From positions 248,001 to 312,000 of the forward strand of contig NZ_CP141822.1 of the NCBI RefSeq assembly GCF_035621455.1: 64,000 nt of DNA, written 5' to 3'. This DNA comes from Vibrio natriegens NBRC 15636 = ATCC 14048 = DSM 759. GTDB lineage: Bacteria > Pseudomonadota > Gammaproteobacteria > Enterobacterales > Vibrionaceae. Every line of letters starts with the position of its first letter. Within the stretch, counting starts at the first letter, position 1. Positions 9,195 to 18,587 of this stretch are shown here, piece after piece. A model generated the notes under the pieces. It worked only from the letters and a program-made list of their open reading frames with translations. It searched no databases and was not told the DNA's origin. The position numbers and the translations under genes are program-made.

Positions 9195-9224
9195 ACCCTA
9201 GACCCTAGACCCTAGACCCTAGAC
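9190..9224. repeat. Heptamer array downstream of the four-helix-bundle gene
   Basis: Five exact tandem copies of CCTAGAC, followed by CCTTCC. It supplies the TAG stop of the restored four-helix-bundle frame and ends 21 bases before the epimerase start codon. Confidence 0.85.
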
Positions 9225-9245
9225 CCTTCCCACACGGAAAACACA

Positions 9246-10277
9246 ATGACCAAATACGAACAAATCCAACAAGAGTTACTAGAATCACCAAAAACATGGT
9301 TAGTAACTGGTGTTGCGGGCTTTATTGGCTCAAATCTACTTGAAAAACTACTTAAGCTTGATCAAACCGTTGTGGGTTTAGATAACTTTGCAACGGGGCA
9401 CCAGCACAATTTAGATGAAGTAAAAAGCTTAGTAAGCCAGGCCCAGTGGGATCGTTTTACTTTTATAGAAGGTGATATCCGCGAACCGAAAACATGCCAA
9501 AAAGCCGTAAAAGGCGTTGACTACGTATTACACCAAGCTGCACTAGGTTCTGTACCTCGCTCTATCGCTGACCCACTAACGACAAACGCTGCGAACATTA
9601 CGGGCTTTTTAAATATGCTGGATGCAGCAAAAGAAGAAGGGGTAAGCAGCTTTACCTATGCTGCAAGCAGCTCGACATACGGCGACCACCCTGCACTACC
9701 AAAAGTAGAAGAAAATATTGGTAACCCACTTTCTCCTTATGCTGTTACCAAATACGTAAATGAGCTTTATGCAGGTGTATACGCACGTACTTATGGTTTT
9801 AAGACTATTGGCCTACGTTACTTTAACGTATTTGGTCGCAGACAAGATCCAAACGGAGCCTACGCAGCGGTAATTCCAAAGTGGACGGCGGCAATGATCA
9901 ATGGTGAAGATGTTTACATTAATGGTGATGGACAAACAAGCCGAGATTTTTGCTACATCGACAATGTAGTACAAATGAACCTGTTAGCAGCAACGGCTGA
10001 TGAAGAAGCAAAAGACGAAGTCTATAACGTAGCGGTTGGTGATAGAACAACGCTGAATGATCTGTACTACGCAATTAAAAGTGCATTAAACAAGAATGGT
10101 GTAAAGGTAGAAGCCGAGCCTAAATATCGTGATTTTCGTGCGGGTGATGTTAGGCATTCTCAAGCAAATATAAATAAGGCAGAGATCAAGTTAGAATACA
10201 GACCGGAATTTTCTATAAAAAGAGGTCTTAAATATGCACTACCATGGTATGTTGGTACTGTAGAACATGAAGGTTAA
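9246..10277 (+). CDS. tviC: UDP-HexNAc C4-epimerase (TviC/WbpP type)
   Basis: A 343-residue extended short-chain dehydrogenase that interconverts the GlcNAc and GalNAc (or GlcNAcA and GalNAcA) forms of UDP sugars. The N-terminal extension [20 protein letters not shown] before the Rossmann motif GVAGFIG (22-28) is typical of WbpP/TviC. The catalytic triad is visible as Ser around 141-143 and Y165-xxx-K169. It completes the UDP-GalNAcA pair with the dehydrogenase upstream. Its last codons overlap the wzx start by 11 bases. Codon use shifts towards A/T in the last 40 codons, which marks the beginning of the variable cassette. Confidence 0.92.
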   Translation: MTKYEQIQQELLESPKTWLVTGVAGFIGSNLLEKLLKLDQTVVGLDNFATGHQHNLDEVKSLVSQAQWDRFTFIEGDIREPKTCQKAVKGVDYVLHQAALGSVPRSIADPLTTNAANITGFLNMLDAAKEEGVSSFTYAASSSTYGDHPALPKVEENIGNPLSPYAVTKYVNELYAGVYARTYGFKTIGLRYFNVFGRRQDPNGAYAAVIPKWTAAMINGEDVYINGDGQTSRDFCYIDNVVQMNLLAATADEEAKDEVYNVAVGDRTTLNDLYYAIKSALNKNGVKVEAEPKYRDFRAGDVRHSQANINKAEIKLEYRPEFSIKRGLKYALPWYVGTVEHEG

Positions 10278-11553
10278 TAATCGATTTTTGAAGAGTAACC
10301 ATATTTCTAACTCAGATAGAAAAAGCTTAGTCACTAATTTTGGTTATTTATTGTTTTTAAGAGTTGTTAGCTACATATTTCCACTAATAACAATCCCTTA
10401 TCTAGCCAGAGTTATAGGTGTTGAAGGGTTTGGTAAAATAGCATTTTCCGCTGCAATTATAGTGTGGTTTCAAACTATATCTGATTGGGGGTTTAATTTT
10501 ACAGGTGCGCGAGATATTGCAAGAAATAAAGACGATGTAAATAAAATGTCAGAAATATTTTCATCCATATTATGGGCACGGTGTTTACTTGCTATAGTAT
10601 CGTTTATGATTCTATTTCTGATGATAGAAACTGTGAGCTACTTTTCTGATTACAAGTTAATCTTACTACTTACATTCCTTGTTATTCCTGGAAATATACT
10701 ATTTCCTGAGTGGTTTTTTCAAGCTGTGGAAGATATGAAATATATTACGTATCTTTCATTTATATCTAAGGTTATTTTTACTTTACTAATTTTTATATTT
10801 GTAACTAATAAAGAGGATTATATTTACCAGCCATTATTTTTTGGAGTTGGATATATTTTTGTTGGGATTTTCTCAATGATAATAATTATTAGAAAATATA
10901 AGTTGAAAATATTGAGACCTCGATATTCAAGAGTAATAAAGTCCATCTCAGATAGTAAAGATGTATTTATAAATAATATAGTGCCAAATCTATATAACAG
11001 TTTTTCTCATGTTCTGTTAGGATTTTATGGTGGAAATGGTTCTAATGGTATATTAGATGCCGGAATGAAAGTGCCTAATATTGTGCAAATTTTTGTTAAT
11101 ATGATATCTAGAGTTTTCTTTCCTTACTTATCTAGAAGGATTGATGGGCATGAATTATATGAAAAAATCAATTTGATAATTTCTTTTATACTGTCTTTAA
11201 CATTGTATTTATTAGCTGAGGCTATTGTCGGAATATTGTTTACATCAGAGTTTTATGAAGCCAAAATTATTATAGAAATAATGTCTATATCCCTATTTTT
11301 TCTAACAATGAATAGTGTGTATGGTACAAATTATTTAATAATTATTGGTAGGGATAAGCTTTTAAGAAATATTACATTCTTTGTCTCGGCTTTCGGGTTT
11401 TGTATTTCTTTTCCATTAGTTTTTGCATATGACTATATTGGAGCTGCTATTACGATTGCACTTACCAGAAGTATGCTTGGCTTAACTGTTATGATTTATG
11501 CTAAAAAAATCAAAGGAAAAATGGAGGTTTTAAATGTTAATTGCAATTCATAA
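10267..11553 (+). CDS. wzx: Repeat-unit flippase Wzx
   Basis: A 428-residue, highly hydrophobic protein with about 12 predicted membrane segments and few charged loops, of the polysaccharide-transporter (MOP/MATE-like) superfamily. The start region [19 protein letters not shown] followed by [17 protein letters not shown] is the usual N-terminal pattern of O-antigen flippases. It would move the lipid-linked repeat unit from the cytoplasmic to the periplasmic face. It overlaps tviC by 11 bases and the ATP-grasp gene by 20 bases. It is very AT-rich, as wzx genes often are, and marks the left end of the cassette that defines the serotype. Confidence 0.92.
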   Translation: MKVNNRFLKSNHISNSDRKSLVTNFGYLLFLRVVSYIFPLITIPYLARVIGVEGFGKIAFSAAIIVWFQTISDWGFNFTGARDIARNKDDVNKMSEIFSSILWARCLLAIVSFMILFLMIETVSYFSDYKLILLLTFLVIPGNILFPEWFFQAVEDMKYITYLSFISKVIFTLLIFIFVTNKEDYIYQPLFFGVGYIFVGIFSMIIIIRKYKLKILRPRYSRVIKSISDSKDVFINNIVPNLYNSFSHVLLGFYGGNGSNGILDAGMKVPNIVQIFVNMISRVFFPYLSRRIDGHELYEKINLIISFILSLTLYLLAEAIVGILFTSEFYEAKIIIEIMSISLFFLTMNSVYGTNYLIIIGRDKLLRNITFFVSAFGFCISFPLVFAYDYIGAAITIALTRSMLGLTVMIYAKKIKGKMEVLNVNCNS

Positions 11554-12556
11554 ACGTGCTGGTAGTTTTTCTGAACGTTGGATTGAATATTGTAAAAAAA
11601 ACAACTTGAATTATATTGAAGTTAACGCATATGACAATGGAATAGTTAAAAAGTTAAATGGAGTAGACGTTTTTATGTGGCACCATAATAATGATGACTC
11701 TCGAGATACTAACTTTGCTAACGAATTGTTATTCTCTCTAAGTTTATCTGGGATAAAAACATTCCCCAATATAAATACGACATGGCATTTTGATGACAAA
11801 GTAGCTCAAAAATATTTACTTGAATCGATAGGAGCACCTCTAGTACCTAGTTATGTATTTTATACAAAAAAAGACGCTATAGAATGGATAGAAGATGCTG
11901 ATTTTCCGTTGGTTTTTAAATTACGAGGTGGTTCTGGAAGTGCTAATGTAAAATTAGTTAGAACTAAAAAGGAAGCTGAGAAACTTATCTCAAAGTCCTT
12001 TGGAAGAGGATTTTCTCAGTTTGACAGAATGACCCATTTTAAATATAGGCTAGGGAATTTTAAGAGTGGTAAAGAAGGTGTTTCAGCTGTTTTTAAAGGT
12101 TTAGTACGATTATTTATTGGAAAAAATTACTCGAACTCTAGACCTAGAGATAAAGGGTATATTTACTTTCAAGAGTTTCTACCGGGTAATGAATTTGACA
12201 CTCGAGTCATTGTTATAGGAGATAAAGCTTTTGCAATTAAAAGAAGCGTTAGAGAGAATGATTTTAGAGCTTCCGGTAGTGGTATAATTAGTTACGAGAG
12301 ATTTGATATAGATGAAAAGTTAATTAATATCGCTTTTGAGGTTAGTGAAAAATTAAATTCACAGTCATTGGCTTATGATTTTGTGTATGATCAAGAAGGA
12401 AATCCAAAAATTATCGAGATTAGTTATGGTTTTCATGTAAGTTCTTATGATAAGTGTCCAGGCTATTGGGATAGTAAAATGAACTGGCATGAAGGGTTTT
12501 TTAATCCACAAGAGTTCATAATATCGAATATTATTAAAGAAAATCACGAAAGTTAA
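11534..12556 (+). CDS. ATP-grasp ligase of the polysaccharide locus
   Basis: A 340-residue ATP-grasp protein, RimK/carbamoyl-synthase-like in layout. The nucleotide-binding loop is FKLRGGSGSANVKLV (128-142). The metal-binding end is Asp282 in AYDFVYDQEG and Glu295 in KIIEIS, where Ser297 stands in place of the common Asn. ATP-grasp ligases join a carboxylate to an amine through an acyl phosphate. The TviB/TviC pair makes a uronic acid, so a plausible role is amidation of that carboxylate with an amino acid or amine, as known chemically for some Vibrio and Proteus polysaccharides. The substrate is inferred, not shown. A good ribosome site (GGAGG) precedes the ATG, which lies inside the end of wzx. 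Confidence 0.8.
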   Translation: MLIAIHKRAGSFSERWIEYCKKNNLNYIEVNAYDNGIVKKLNGVDVFMWHHNNDDSRDTNFANELLFSLSLSGIKTFPNINTTWHFDDKVAQKYLLESIGAPLVPSYVFYTKKDAIEWIEDADFPLVFKLRGGSGSANVKLVRTKKEAEKLISKSFGRGFSQFDRMTHFKYRLGNFKSGKEGVSAVFKGLVRLFIGKNYSNSRPRDKGYIYFQEFLPGNEFDTRVIVIGDKAFAIKRSVRENDFRASGSGIISYERFDIDEKLINIAFEVSEKLNSQSLAYDFVYDQEGNPKIIEISYGFHVSSYDKCPGYWDSKMNWHEGFFNPQEFIISNIIKENHES

Positions 12557-12560
12557 TGCA

Positions 12561-13922
12561 ATGCTAAAAATAGTTATACTATTATGTGTTATTTCTATCT
12601 CATTTTCTATATATGTAATTGATAGCTATAAATACAATTTTCTAATTATATTACCTTTGTCTTTTTTAACAGTGACATTAATCTATAATCGAGTGTATTA
12701 TAGATTGAGAAACAGTGTTGTATTTAAATTAGTAGTCTTTCAAGCTATTATAAGATATTCACTTATCCCTATTTTTATCATTCATGATCAATACTTAAAA
12801 GTAGGGTTTGAGTCACGTTACACAAATATAGCAATTATAGTTAGTGTTTTGGAAATTGTATCAATATTTTTAATTTTTGAGATTTTTTCTAAGAAACAAG
12901 AGTCTGTTATAAGACGGGTGAATAGAACGATACAGCCAGTCGAAAATTATACTATAGTATCATTCTTGTTACTGGTAATATTTTGTTATCTATATTATAC
13001 CGGTTCATTTGAGGTTGTGAATTTTATTTGGAACTTGGGAGATTATGTAAGCAAGTATGTTACCGGCGAAGATGAAATTAATAGCAATAAATTTGGGGCT
13101 GTACTATTAACTCCTTTTAAAATAATATTATCACTATTAGCAATAAGTATAATATATAATTCAAGTAAGGTAATAAATAAATCTTACTATTACTTACTAG
13201 TTGTGTTTTTTTCGAGTTTATTTATAGTAGGGACTAGCAGGTTTAGTGTAGTCTTGTTCTCGCTTCCATTAGTGGTATTAATCTCGCAAATGGTCGAGCC
13301 TAAAGATATTAGGAAAATATTGATTTTTACTTTGTTTATTTTTGTGTTCATGATCGTTATAACAACTCTAGCAAAGTTTTCAAAATACGGTAATACGTTA
13401 ACACTAAACTCAATAGTAACTGCTTCAACATTAAACGCGTATTTTTCTGGTGTCGGTAATGTTTCGTTAGGGTTTGAGGCTTATGATGAATTAACTATAG
13501 ATGATTCTATACTGTATCTCGTCAATGATACATTTCAGAATATACCTATATTATCAAAGTTAACCTATGACAATTATAAAGGGACAATCAAATTCAATGA
13601 ATTTATTTACCAGCATAGAGACTATGCAGACCAAATAATTCCACTTTCTATAAGTGGTTTATTCCATTTTGGGTATATAGGATTATTTTTTTACTCTTCT
13701 TTTTTTGTCACGATAGCTCTTTATTTTGAGCGCTGCGCATTAAAAATTAACTATATAGGTTACAAGTATATCTATATTAGTCTTGCAAGTACTTTCTCAT
13801 TAGTGTTTATGTTAAATATAGGTAGCTTTTACGCATATATATCAAGAACAATATTGTTTGTATTTGTTCCAATCTTAATAATTAAATTGTTAGCTAGGTT
13901 TTTATTTAAGGCTTTTAAATGA
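12561..13922 (+). CDS. wzy: O-antigen/capsule polymerase Wzy
   Basis: A 453-residue integral membrane protein with about 11-12 hydrophobic segments and one large loop (about residues 290-355, between the MIVITTLAKF region and SISGLFHFGYIGLFF). This is the usual topology of Wzy polymerases, which join lipid-linked repeats in the periplasm. Wzy sequences are poorly conserved, so the call rests on topology, on position beside wzx and glycosyltransferases, and on the absence of another candidate. It follows the ATP-grasp gene by 4 bases. Confidence 0.85.
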   Translation: MLKIVILLCVISISFSIYVIDSYKYNFLIILPLSFLTVTLIYNRVYYRLRNSVVFKLVVFQAIIRYSLIPIFIIHDQYLKVGFESRYTNIAIIVSVLEIVSIFLIFEIFSKKQESVIRRVNRTIQPVENYTIVSFLLLVIFCYLYYTGSFEVVNFIWNLGDYVSKYVTGEDEINSNKFGAVLLTPFKIILSLLAISIIYNSSKVINKSYYYLLVVFFSSLFIVGTSRFSVVLFSLPLVVLISQMVEPKDIRKILIFTLFIFVFMIVITTLAKFSKYGNTLTLNSIVTASTLNAYFSGVGNVSLGFEAYDELTIDDSILYLVNDTFQNIPILSKLTYDNYKGTIKFNEFIYQHRDYADQIIPLSISGLFHFGYIGLFFYSSFFVTIALYFERCALKINYIGYKYIYISLASTFSLVFMLNIGSFYAYISRTILFVFVPILIIKLLARFLFKAFK

Positions 13923-13961
13923 CAGGCAGAAAAGTTTTTCTTTACAATAAATGGCGTTCTT

Positions 13962-15104
13962 ATGTATAGATTTTTGTTCGTAGATAGTAATGTCAACTAT
14001 GGTGGCTCTTTAAAGGGTACAATCAATCTTTTGAGTTCTCTTTCACAGAAAGGTTATCTATGCAAGGCATGTGATTTTTTTGGTATAAATGATAAATATC
14101 TTAAAGAACTTGAAAGTAATGATATTTCATATACGGTTTTACTTCAAGATAGTCGTAATTATATACTAGGCAAAGGAGGAGTAATTAAAAGATTTTTTAA
14201 GTTTATATCCCATCTTCCAGATCAAGTGAAAGTAATATTAGGAATAAGACGGCTGATTAAATCTGAAAACTATGATTATGTTTTAGTGAATAACAAAAAA
14301 ACCTTATTACCTGTGGCAATAGCATCAATAGGAACAAAGGCAAAAATAATTATATATCATAGAGTTTGGGTTCAAGAACATGATATTGACTTGTTGTATT
14401 TACTTTTAATGAGATTTTTTTGTGAAAATATAATTTCTCATGCTCAGGATAGTGTTAAAACATTATCAAAATTATTCCCCCAAAAAAAAGTAAGTTATAT
14501 TCCAAACGCGGTTGAGTTAGAAATAGAACCAGTACATAAAAAAAATGATATCTTTACTATAATTCTTCCTGCATCCAGGCCTACTAAACTGAAAGGTTAT
14601 GACTGTGCAATAAAAGCTATTAAAGATTATTCACAGAGATATGGGCGAGATATAAAGCTAATATTAACGGGAGATGTGCCAATAGGTCATACCAGTGACT
14701 TCTCTGAAGAGTTAAAAAATTTAATAAAAAATTATGAGATTGAAGATCTTATAGAGTTTACTGGATGGCGGAACGACATACTAGATATGATAAACTCGTC
14801 AGATTTAATGATTCTTCCTACGCATACTGAAGGTTTTCCTCGAGTTATTATTGAGAGTATGCTTTTAAAAACACCTGTTATATCAACACCTGTAGGTGGA
14901 ATACCAGATGCATTAGTAAATGGTATTACAGGATATCTAGTCGATGTTGATAATTATGAGCTTTTATCGGAGTGCATATTTAAAGTTAAAAATAATCGAG
15001 AAGATACTTTACATATCATAGAAAGTGCATATCGGTTTTCAAAAAATAAATTTACCTTAGAAAAACAAGTTACTTCATTTATAAACGCATTGGAGAAAGC
15101 ATGA
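13962..15104 (+). CDS. Glycosyltransferase family 4
   Basis: A 380-residue GT-B fold retaining glycosyltransferase. The N-terminal domain begins RFLFVDSNVNYGGSLKGT, with the Gly-rich acceptor-side loop. The C-terminal domain carries ASRPTKLKGYD and the EX7E motif in TEGFPRVIIESML, then STPVGGIPD, all typical of GT4. It acts on the cytoplasmic face to add a sugar to the lipid-linked repeat; donor and linkage cannot be predicted. Its stop overlaps the next start (ATGA), so the two are coupled. Confidence 0.9.
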   Translation: MYRFLFVDSNVNYGGSLKGTINLLSSLSQKGYLCKACDFFGINDKYLKELESNDISYTVLLQDSRNYILGKGGVIKRFFKFISHLPDQVKVILGIRRLIKSENYDYVLVNNKKTLLPVAIASIGTKAKIIIYHRVWVQEHDIDLLYLLLMRFFCENIISHAQDSVKTLSKLFPQKKVSYIPNAVELEIEPVHKKNDIFTIILPASRPTKLKGYDCAIKAIKDYSQRYGRDIKLILTGDVPIGHTSDFSEELKNLIKNYEIEDLIEFTGWRNDILDMINSSDLMILPTHTEGFPRVIIESMLLKTPVISTPVGGIPDALVNGITGYLVDVDNYELLSECIFKVKNNREDTLHIIESAYRFSKNKFTLEKQVTSFINALEKA

Positions 15105-15994
15105 TTACGATTGGATTGCCGGTATATAACAATGAAGAGGATTTGCTTGATACATTAAGGTCTATATTTTCACAGACTTACGAAGATTGGAGACTTATTG
15201 CTGTTGATGATGGTTCTAAAGATAGCTCCTTAGATATTCTTATGAGTATCAATGACCCTAGGGTTAAGGTTTATCATGATGGAGAGAACAAAAAACTTGC
15301 GCATAGATTAAATGAAATAAATGAAAGAGCGCAAACAGAATACATTGTAAGAATGGATAGTGGAGATATGTGCTCTCCCAGAAGAATAGATAGGCAATTG
15401 AGTTTTATCAGAGAGTATGGCTTTAATATTGTTTCTTCTGAAATGGCAGTTATAGATTCTAATAATAGAGTCTTAAATTTTAGAAGGGCACCGAATCACA
15501 AAATAACTTTGAAAAATTACTTGAAGTATGGAAGTACAATCGGGCACCCGACAATTATGACCAAGTCTTCATGGTCTAAGAATAATATCTACTCCACAAA
15601 AAACAAAAGAACAGAAGATTATGAGTTATGGGTTAGAGCTATATCGTCTGGAGAATTATCTGAACGAGACCACGCGAGATTAAATGAACCATTGTATTTT
15701 TATCGAGATGACGCAAATGTAAGCACACATCAAATTGATGTTAGTTTCAAAGAAAGGAATGAAATAATAGCTACTTATGGTGCTAAAGTGTTATCAAAAA
15801 ATGAATTAAATAAAATACTTTATAGAAATAATATAAAGAAGCTAGCCTTGAAAGCTGTATCACGTTTAAATATGTATGGAAAAATAAAAACTAGCATACT
15901 TAGAGATGATGAAAAAGAACACGAGAAAAAGTTAATTGTTCAAAATGAAATAGATAGTATTCTTAAAATTAAAGTCCCTGGTATAGATTCTTAA
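15101..15994 (+). CDS. Glycosyltransferase family 2
   Basis: A 297-residue GT-A fold inverting glycosyltransferase. The start ITIGLPVYNNEEDLLDTLRS, then AVDDGSKDSS, is the GT2 nucleotide-binding pattern. The position of the metal-binding DxD is occupied by RMDSGD (about 84-89), a common variant. The segment RTEDYELWVRA matches the ED/Y-W motif around the catalytic base. It should add one sugar of the repeat. It overlaps the preceding GT4 by four bases and is followed by another GT4 after five bases. Confidence 0.9.
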   Translation: MITIGLPVYNNEEDLLDTLRSIFSQTYEDWRLIAVDDGSKDSSLDILMSINDPRVKVYHDGENKKLAHRLNEINERAQTEYIVRMDSGDMCSPRRIDRQLSFIREYGFNIVSSEMAVIDSNNRVLNFRRAPNHKITLKNYLKYGSTIGHPTIMTKSSWSKNNIYSTKNKRTEDYELWVRAISSGELSERDHARLNEPLYFYRDDANVSTHQIDVSFKERNEIIATYGAKVLSKNELNKILYRNNIKKLALKAVSRLNMYGKIKTSILRDDEKEHEKKLIVQNEIDSILKIKVPGIDS

Positions 15995-15999
15995 ATTAT

Positions 16000-17148
16000 A
16001 TGACAAATTATTGTATAGTGACAACTGTTGATATGACAATGTCAGCGTTTATCATTGACGCAGCTAGGTTTCACAAAAAAAATGGCTTTAATATTACTTT
16101 AATATGTAATATGTCCGATGGCTTCTATTCTGAATATAGAGATGAATTTAATTGCATCAACATAGATATGAATCGAGGTTCTTCTGTCTTAGATGTTTTA
16201 AAAAACACATACGAATTATATAAAATATTCAAAAATAAGAAGTTTGATATGGTTCAGTATGCAACGCCAAATGCTGCATTTTATGCCTCCATAGCTAGCT
16301 ATTTCGCTCTTGTTCCGAAAAGATTATATTGCCAGTGGGGAATTAGATACGTTGGCTTTGATGTAGGAATTAAAAGAAAGTTATTCAAGTTTATTGAGTT
16401 CATTACTTGTTCTTTATCTACAGACATACGGCCTGCCAGTGAAAAAAATAGACAATTTTCAATCTCAGAAAAATTATATAAGAAAGAGAAAAGTGATGTC
16501 GTCGGAAAGGGGGGGACAATTGGTGTTGATTTGGAAAAATTTAACATAGAAATGAAAGAATCTCATAAAGCGTCGTTTTATGAAAATTATAGAATAAATA
16601 AGAATGACTTTATTTTTGGTTATGTAGGTAGCTTACGAGGAGATAAAGGTACCAACGAACTTATTGATGCTTTTAAAACTATTTCTAGTTTATATGACAA
16701 TGTAAAGTTAGTGCTTGTTGGTAGTACTTTCGATGGAGACCCGATACAAAAAGATTTATTAGATTGGGCCAAGTCATCAGATAAGGTGCTCTTTACCGGA
16801 AGGCAAAAGGATACATCACTTTTTATTTCTAGTTTTAGTGTACATGTGCATCCTTCTTACCGTGAAGGATTTAGTATGGTGCTTCAAGAAGCTATGGCTC
16901 TTAAAATACCAGTTATAACAACGGATATACCTGGGCCTTCAGAAGTAGTCGTGAAAGATATATCTGGCCTATTAGTTGCTCCTCGAGACTCAGCACAACT
17001 TAGAGCCGCTATGGTAACTCTATATCTAGATAGTGAAATGAGAAGTGTTTTATCAGAAAATGGTTTTAAACGATGTGTTAAGTATTTCGGTAGAGAAAAA
17101 ATGCTTCGATTAACTCATGAAGATCGATTAAAAATTATCGCGTCATAA
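16000..17148 (+). CDS. Glycosyltransferase family 4 (second)
   Basis: A 382-residue GT-B enzyme. VGSLRGDKGTNELIDAF and the EX7E motif in YREGFSMVLQEAMA are classic GT4 features. The N-terminal part (YCQWGIRYVGFD) and general layout resemble transferases that act early after the priming sugar, such as PglA-like enzymes acting on diNAcBac, but the donor is not predictable. With the other two transferases and PglC it suggests a repeat of about four sugars. It is the last glycosyltransferase of the AT-rich cassette and precedes the aldolase gene by 10 bases. Confidence 0.9.
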   Translation: MTNYCIVTTVDMTMSAFIIDAARFHKKNGFNITLICNMSDGFYSEYRDEFNCINIDMNRGSSVLDVLKNTYELYKIFKNKKFDMVQYATPNAAFYASIASYFALVPKRLYCQWGIRYVGFDVGIKRKLFKFIEFITCSLSTDIRPASEKNRQFSISEKLYKKEKSDVVGKGGTIGVDLEKFNIEMKESHKASFYENYRINKNDFIFGYVGSLRGDKGTNELIDAFKTISSLYDNVKLVLVGSTFDGDPIQKDLLDWAKSSDKVLFTGRQKDTSLFISSFSVHVHPSYREGFSMVLQEAMALKIPVITTDIPGPSEVVVKDISGLLVAPRDSAQLRAAMVTLYLDSEMRSVLSENGFKRCVKYFGREKMLRLTHEDRLKIIAS

Positions 17149-17158
17149 AGGTATTACT

Positions 17159-17992
17159 ATGCAATTAATGATTCTTACTAATGAACCTAAGTTTGCACTT
17201 GAAGCTGAATTAGCTGGTGTAAATAGAATATTTGTTGATCTAGAGCATTTAAATAAAGCTGAAAGACAACGAGGTCTAAACACCGTCCTCTCTAATCATA
17301 CTATTGAAGATGTAAAGTTAGTACGCTCTGTATTACGACACTCTCATCTACTTGTTAGAATTAATCCTATTAATCCTACATCTAAAAATGAAATCGACAG
17401 CGTGATTGAAAATGGTGCCGATATTATTATGTTGCCTATGGCGTTTGATGCTAACGACGCTAGAGATTTTGTAGAAATGGTTAATGGGCGAGCGAAAACA
17501 ATTGTAATGATTGAAACCGCCCAAGCCTTATCGAGAATTGATGATCTAATTTCTGTAGAAGGAATTGATGAGTTTTTTATTGGATTGAACGATTTAAAAA
17601 TTAGTTTAGGTCTAAACTTTATGTTCGAAGTTCTCTCAGGAGGACTTGTAGAATATATGGTAGAAAAGATTCAAAGCGCAGGCGGTACTGTTGGGTTTGG
17701 TGGTATCGCTAAACTAGGTGAAGGAGATCTTCCTGCCGAATTAATACTTTCAGAACATGTTCGCCTAAACTCTCATTCTGTTATTTTATCAAGAACATTT
17801 AAAAATGATCCCGCAGTGTCAAGTTCCTCCGAAAAAATTGATTTGAAGCTGGAAGTATCTAAATTGAAGGATAAGGAAAGCAAGCTGAAGTTGCTTTCTG
17901 ACAAGGAACTAGTTGAAAATAAAATAAAGCTAGCAGATATTGTGAATCACATTTCTGAAAGGATTCAAAATAATGTTAAAAAGACTATTTGA
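17159..17992 (+). CDS. HpcH/HpaI-type aldolase of unknown role in the polysaccharide locus
   Basis: A 277-residue protein of the HpcH/HpaI aldolase/citrate lyase superfamily. The catalytic residues of the class II pyruvate aldolases appear conserved: D27-L-E-H30 (the HpaI His45 site), R67 in LLVRINP, and the metal ligands E119 (MIET) and D145 (GLNDLKISLG). Such enzymes make or break 2-keto acids using pyruvate or oxaloacetate. In a capsule locus this could feed an unusual acidic or branched residue, or a pyruvate-derived substituent; this is inference. Residues 218-277 form a Lys/Glu-rich, probably coiled-coil extension not expected in the family. The end overlaps pglC by 20 bases. Confidence 0.8.
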   Translation: MQLMILTNEPKFALEAELAGVNRIFVDLEHLNKAERQRGLNTVLSNHTIEDVKLVRSVLRHSHLLVRINPINPTSKNEIDSVIENGADIIMLPMAFDANDARDFVEMVNGRAKTIVMIETAQALSRIDDLISVEGIDEFFIGLNDLKISLGLNFMFEVLSGGLVEYMVEKIQSAGGTVGFGGIAKLGEGDLPAELILSEHVRLNSHSVILSRTFKNDPAVSSSSEKIDLKLEVSKLKDKESKLKLLSDKELVENKIKLADIVNHISERIQNNVKKTI

Positions 17993-18587
17993 TTTCTTTA
18001 CTTCATTTATTTCTTTAATCATTTTTGCTCCAGTAATGGTGCTGATCGCCTGGAAAATCCGTAATAATCTTGGCTCGCCCGTATTGTTTCGTCAAACACG
18101 TCCTGGCTTAAACGGTAAACCGTTTGATATGGTTAAGTTTCGTAGCATGAAGGATGCCGTCGATGTGGAAGGGAACCCTCTACCTGATTCTGAGCGTATG
18201 ACGCCATTTGGCGATAAGCTAAGAAACTCTAGCTTAGACGAGCTACCAGAGTTATGGAACGTATTAAAAGGTGAAATGAGCTTAGTTGGTCCGCGTCCTT
18301 TGTTAATGCAATACTTGCCCCTCTACAATAAAGAGCAGGCAAGACGTCATGATGTGAGACCGGGCGTAACGGGATGGGCACAAATTAATGGGCGTAATGC
18401 AATTAGCTGGGAAGATAAGTTCAAGTTAGATGTCTGGTATGTCGATAATCGCAGTTTGTGGCTAGATATCAAAATTCTATTCCTAACCGTAAAAAAAGTC
18501 TTTGTAAAAGAGGGAATCTCAGCCGATGGTCACGTAACCATCGAGCCCTTTACTGGTCAGTCAGTGCAAGGTGGAGCAAATGACTAA
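17973..18587 (+). CDS. pglC: Phosphoglycosyltransferase PglC (repeat-unit priming)
   Basis: A 204-residue monotopic phosphoglycosyltransferase that moves a phospho-sugar from UDP to undecaprenyl phosphate, the first step of repeat synthesis. It has the short PglC form: a re-entrant hydrophobic helix (about 5-27), the PGLNGKPFDMVKFRSM block, the catalytic Asp89-Glu90 dyad in SSLDELPEL, and SLVGPRPL. The motif DVRPGVTGWAQINGRNAISW is close to that of Campylobacter PglC, whose substrate is UDP-diNAcBac. The neighbours pglD, pglE and pglF fit that substrate. Base composition returns to chromosome-like values within this gene, marking the right edge of the AT-rich cassette. Confidence 0.92.
   Translation: MLKRLFDFFTSFISLIIFAPVMVLIAWKIRNNLGSPVLFRQTRPGLNGKPFDMVKFRSMKDAVDVEGNPLPDSERMTPFGDKLRNSSLDELPELWNVLKGEMSLVGPRPLLMQYLPLYNKEQARRHDVRPGVTGWAQINGRNAISWEDKFKLDVWYVDNRSLWLDIKILFLTVKKVFVKEGISADGHVTIEPFTGQSVQGGAND

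Noticed and set aside
9190..9224. CRISPR-like array
   Set aside because: Units are 7 bases with no spacers; it is a simple tandem repeat.
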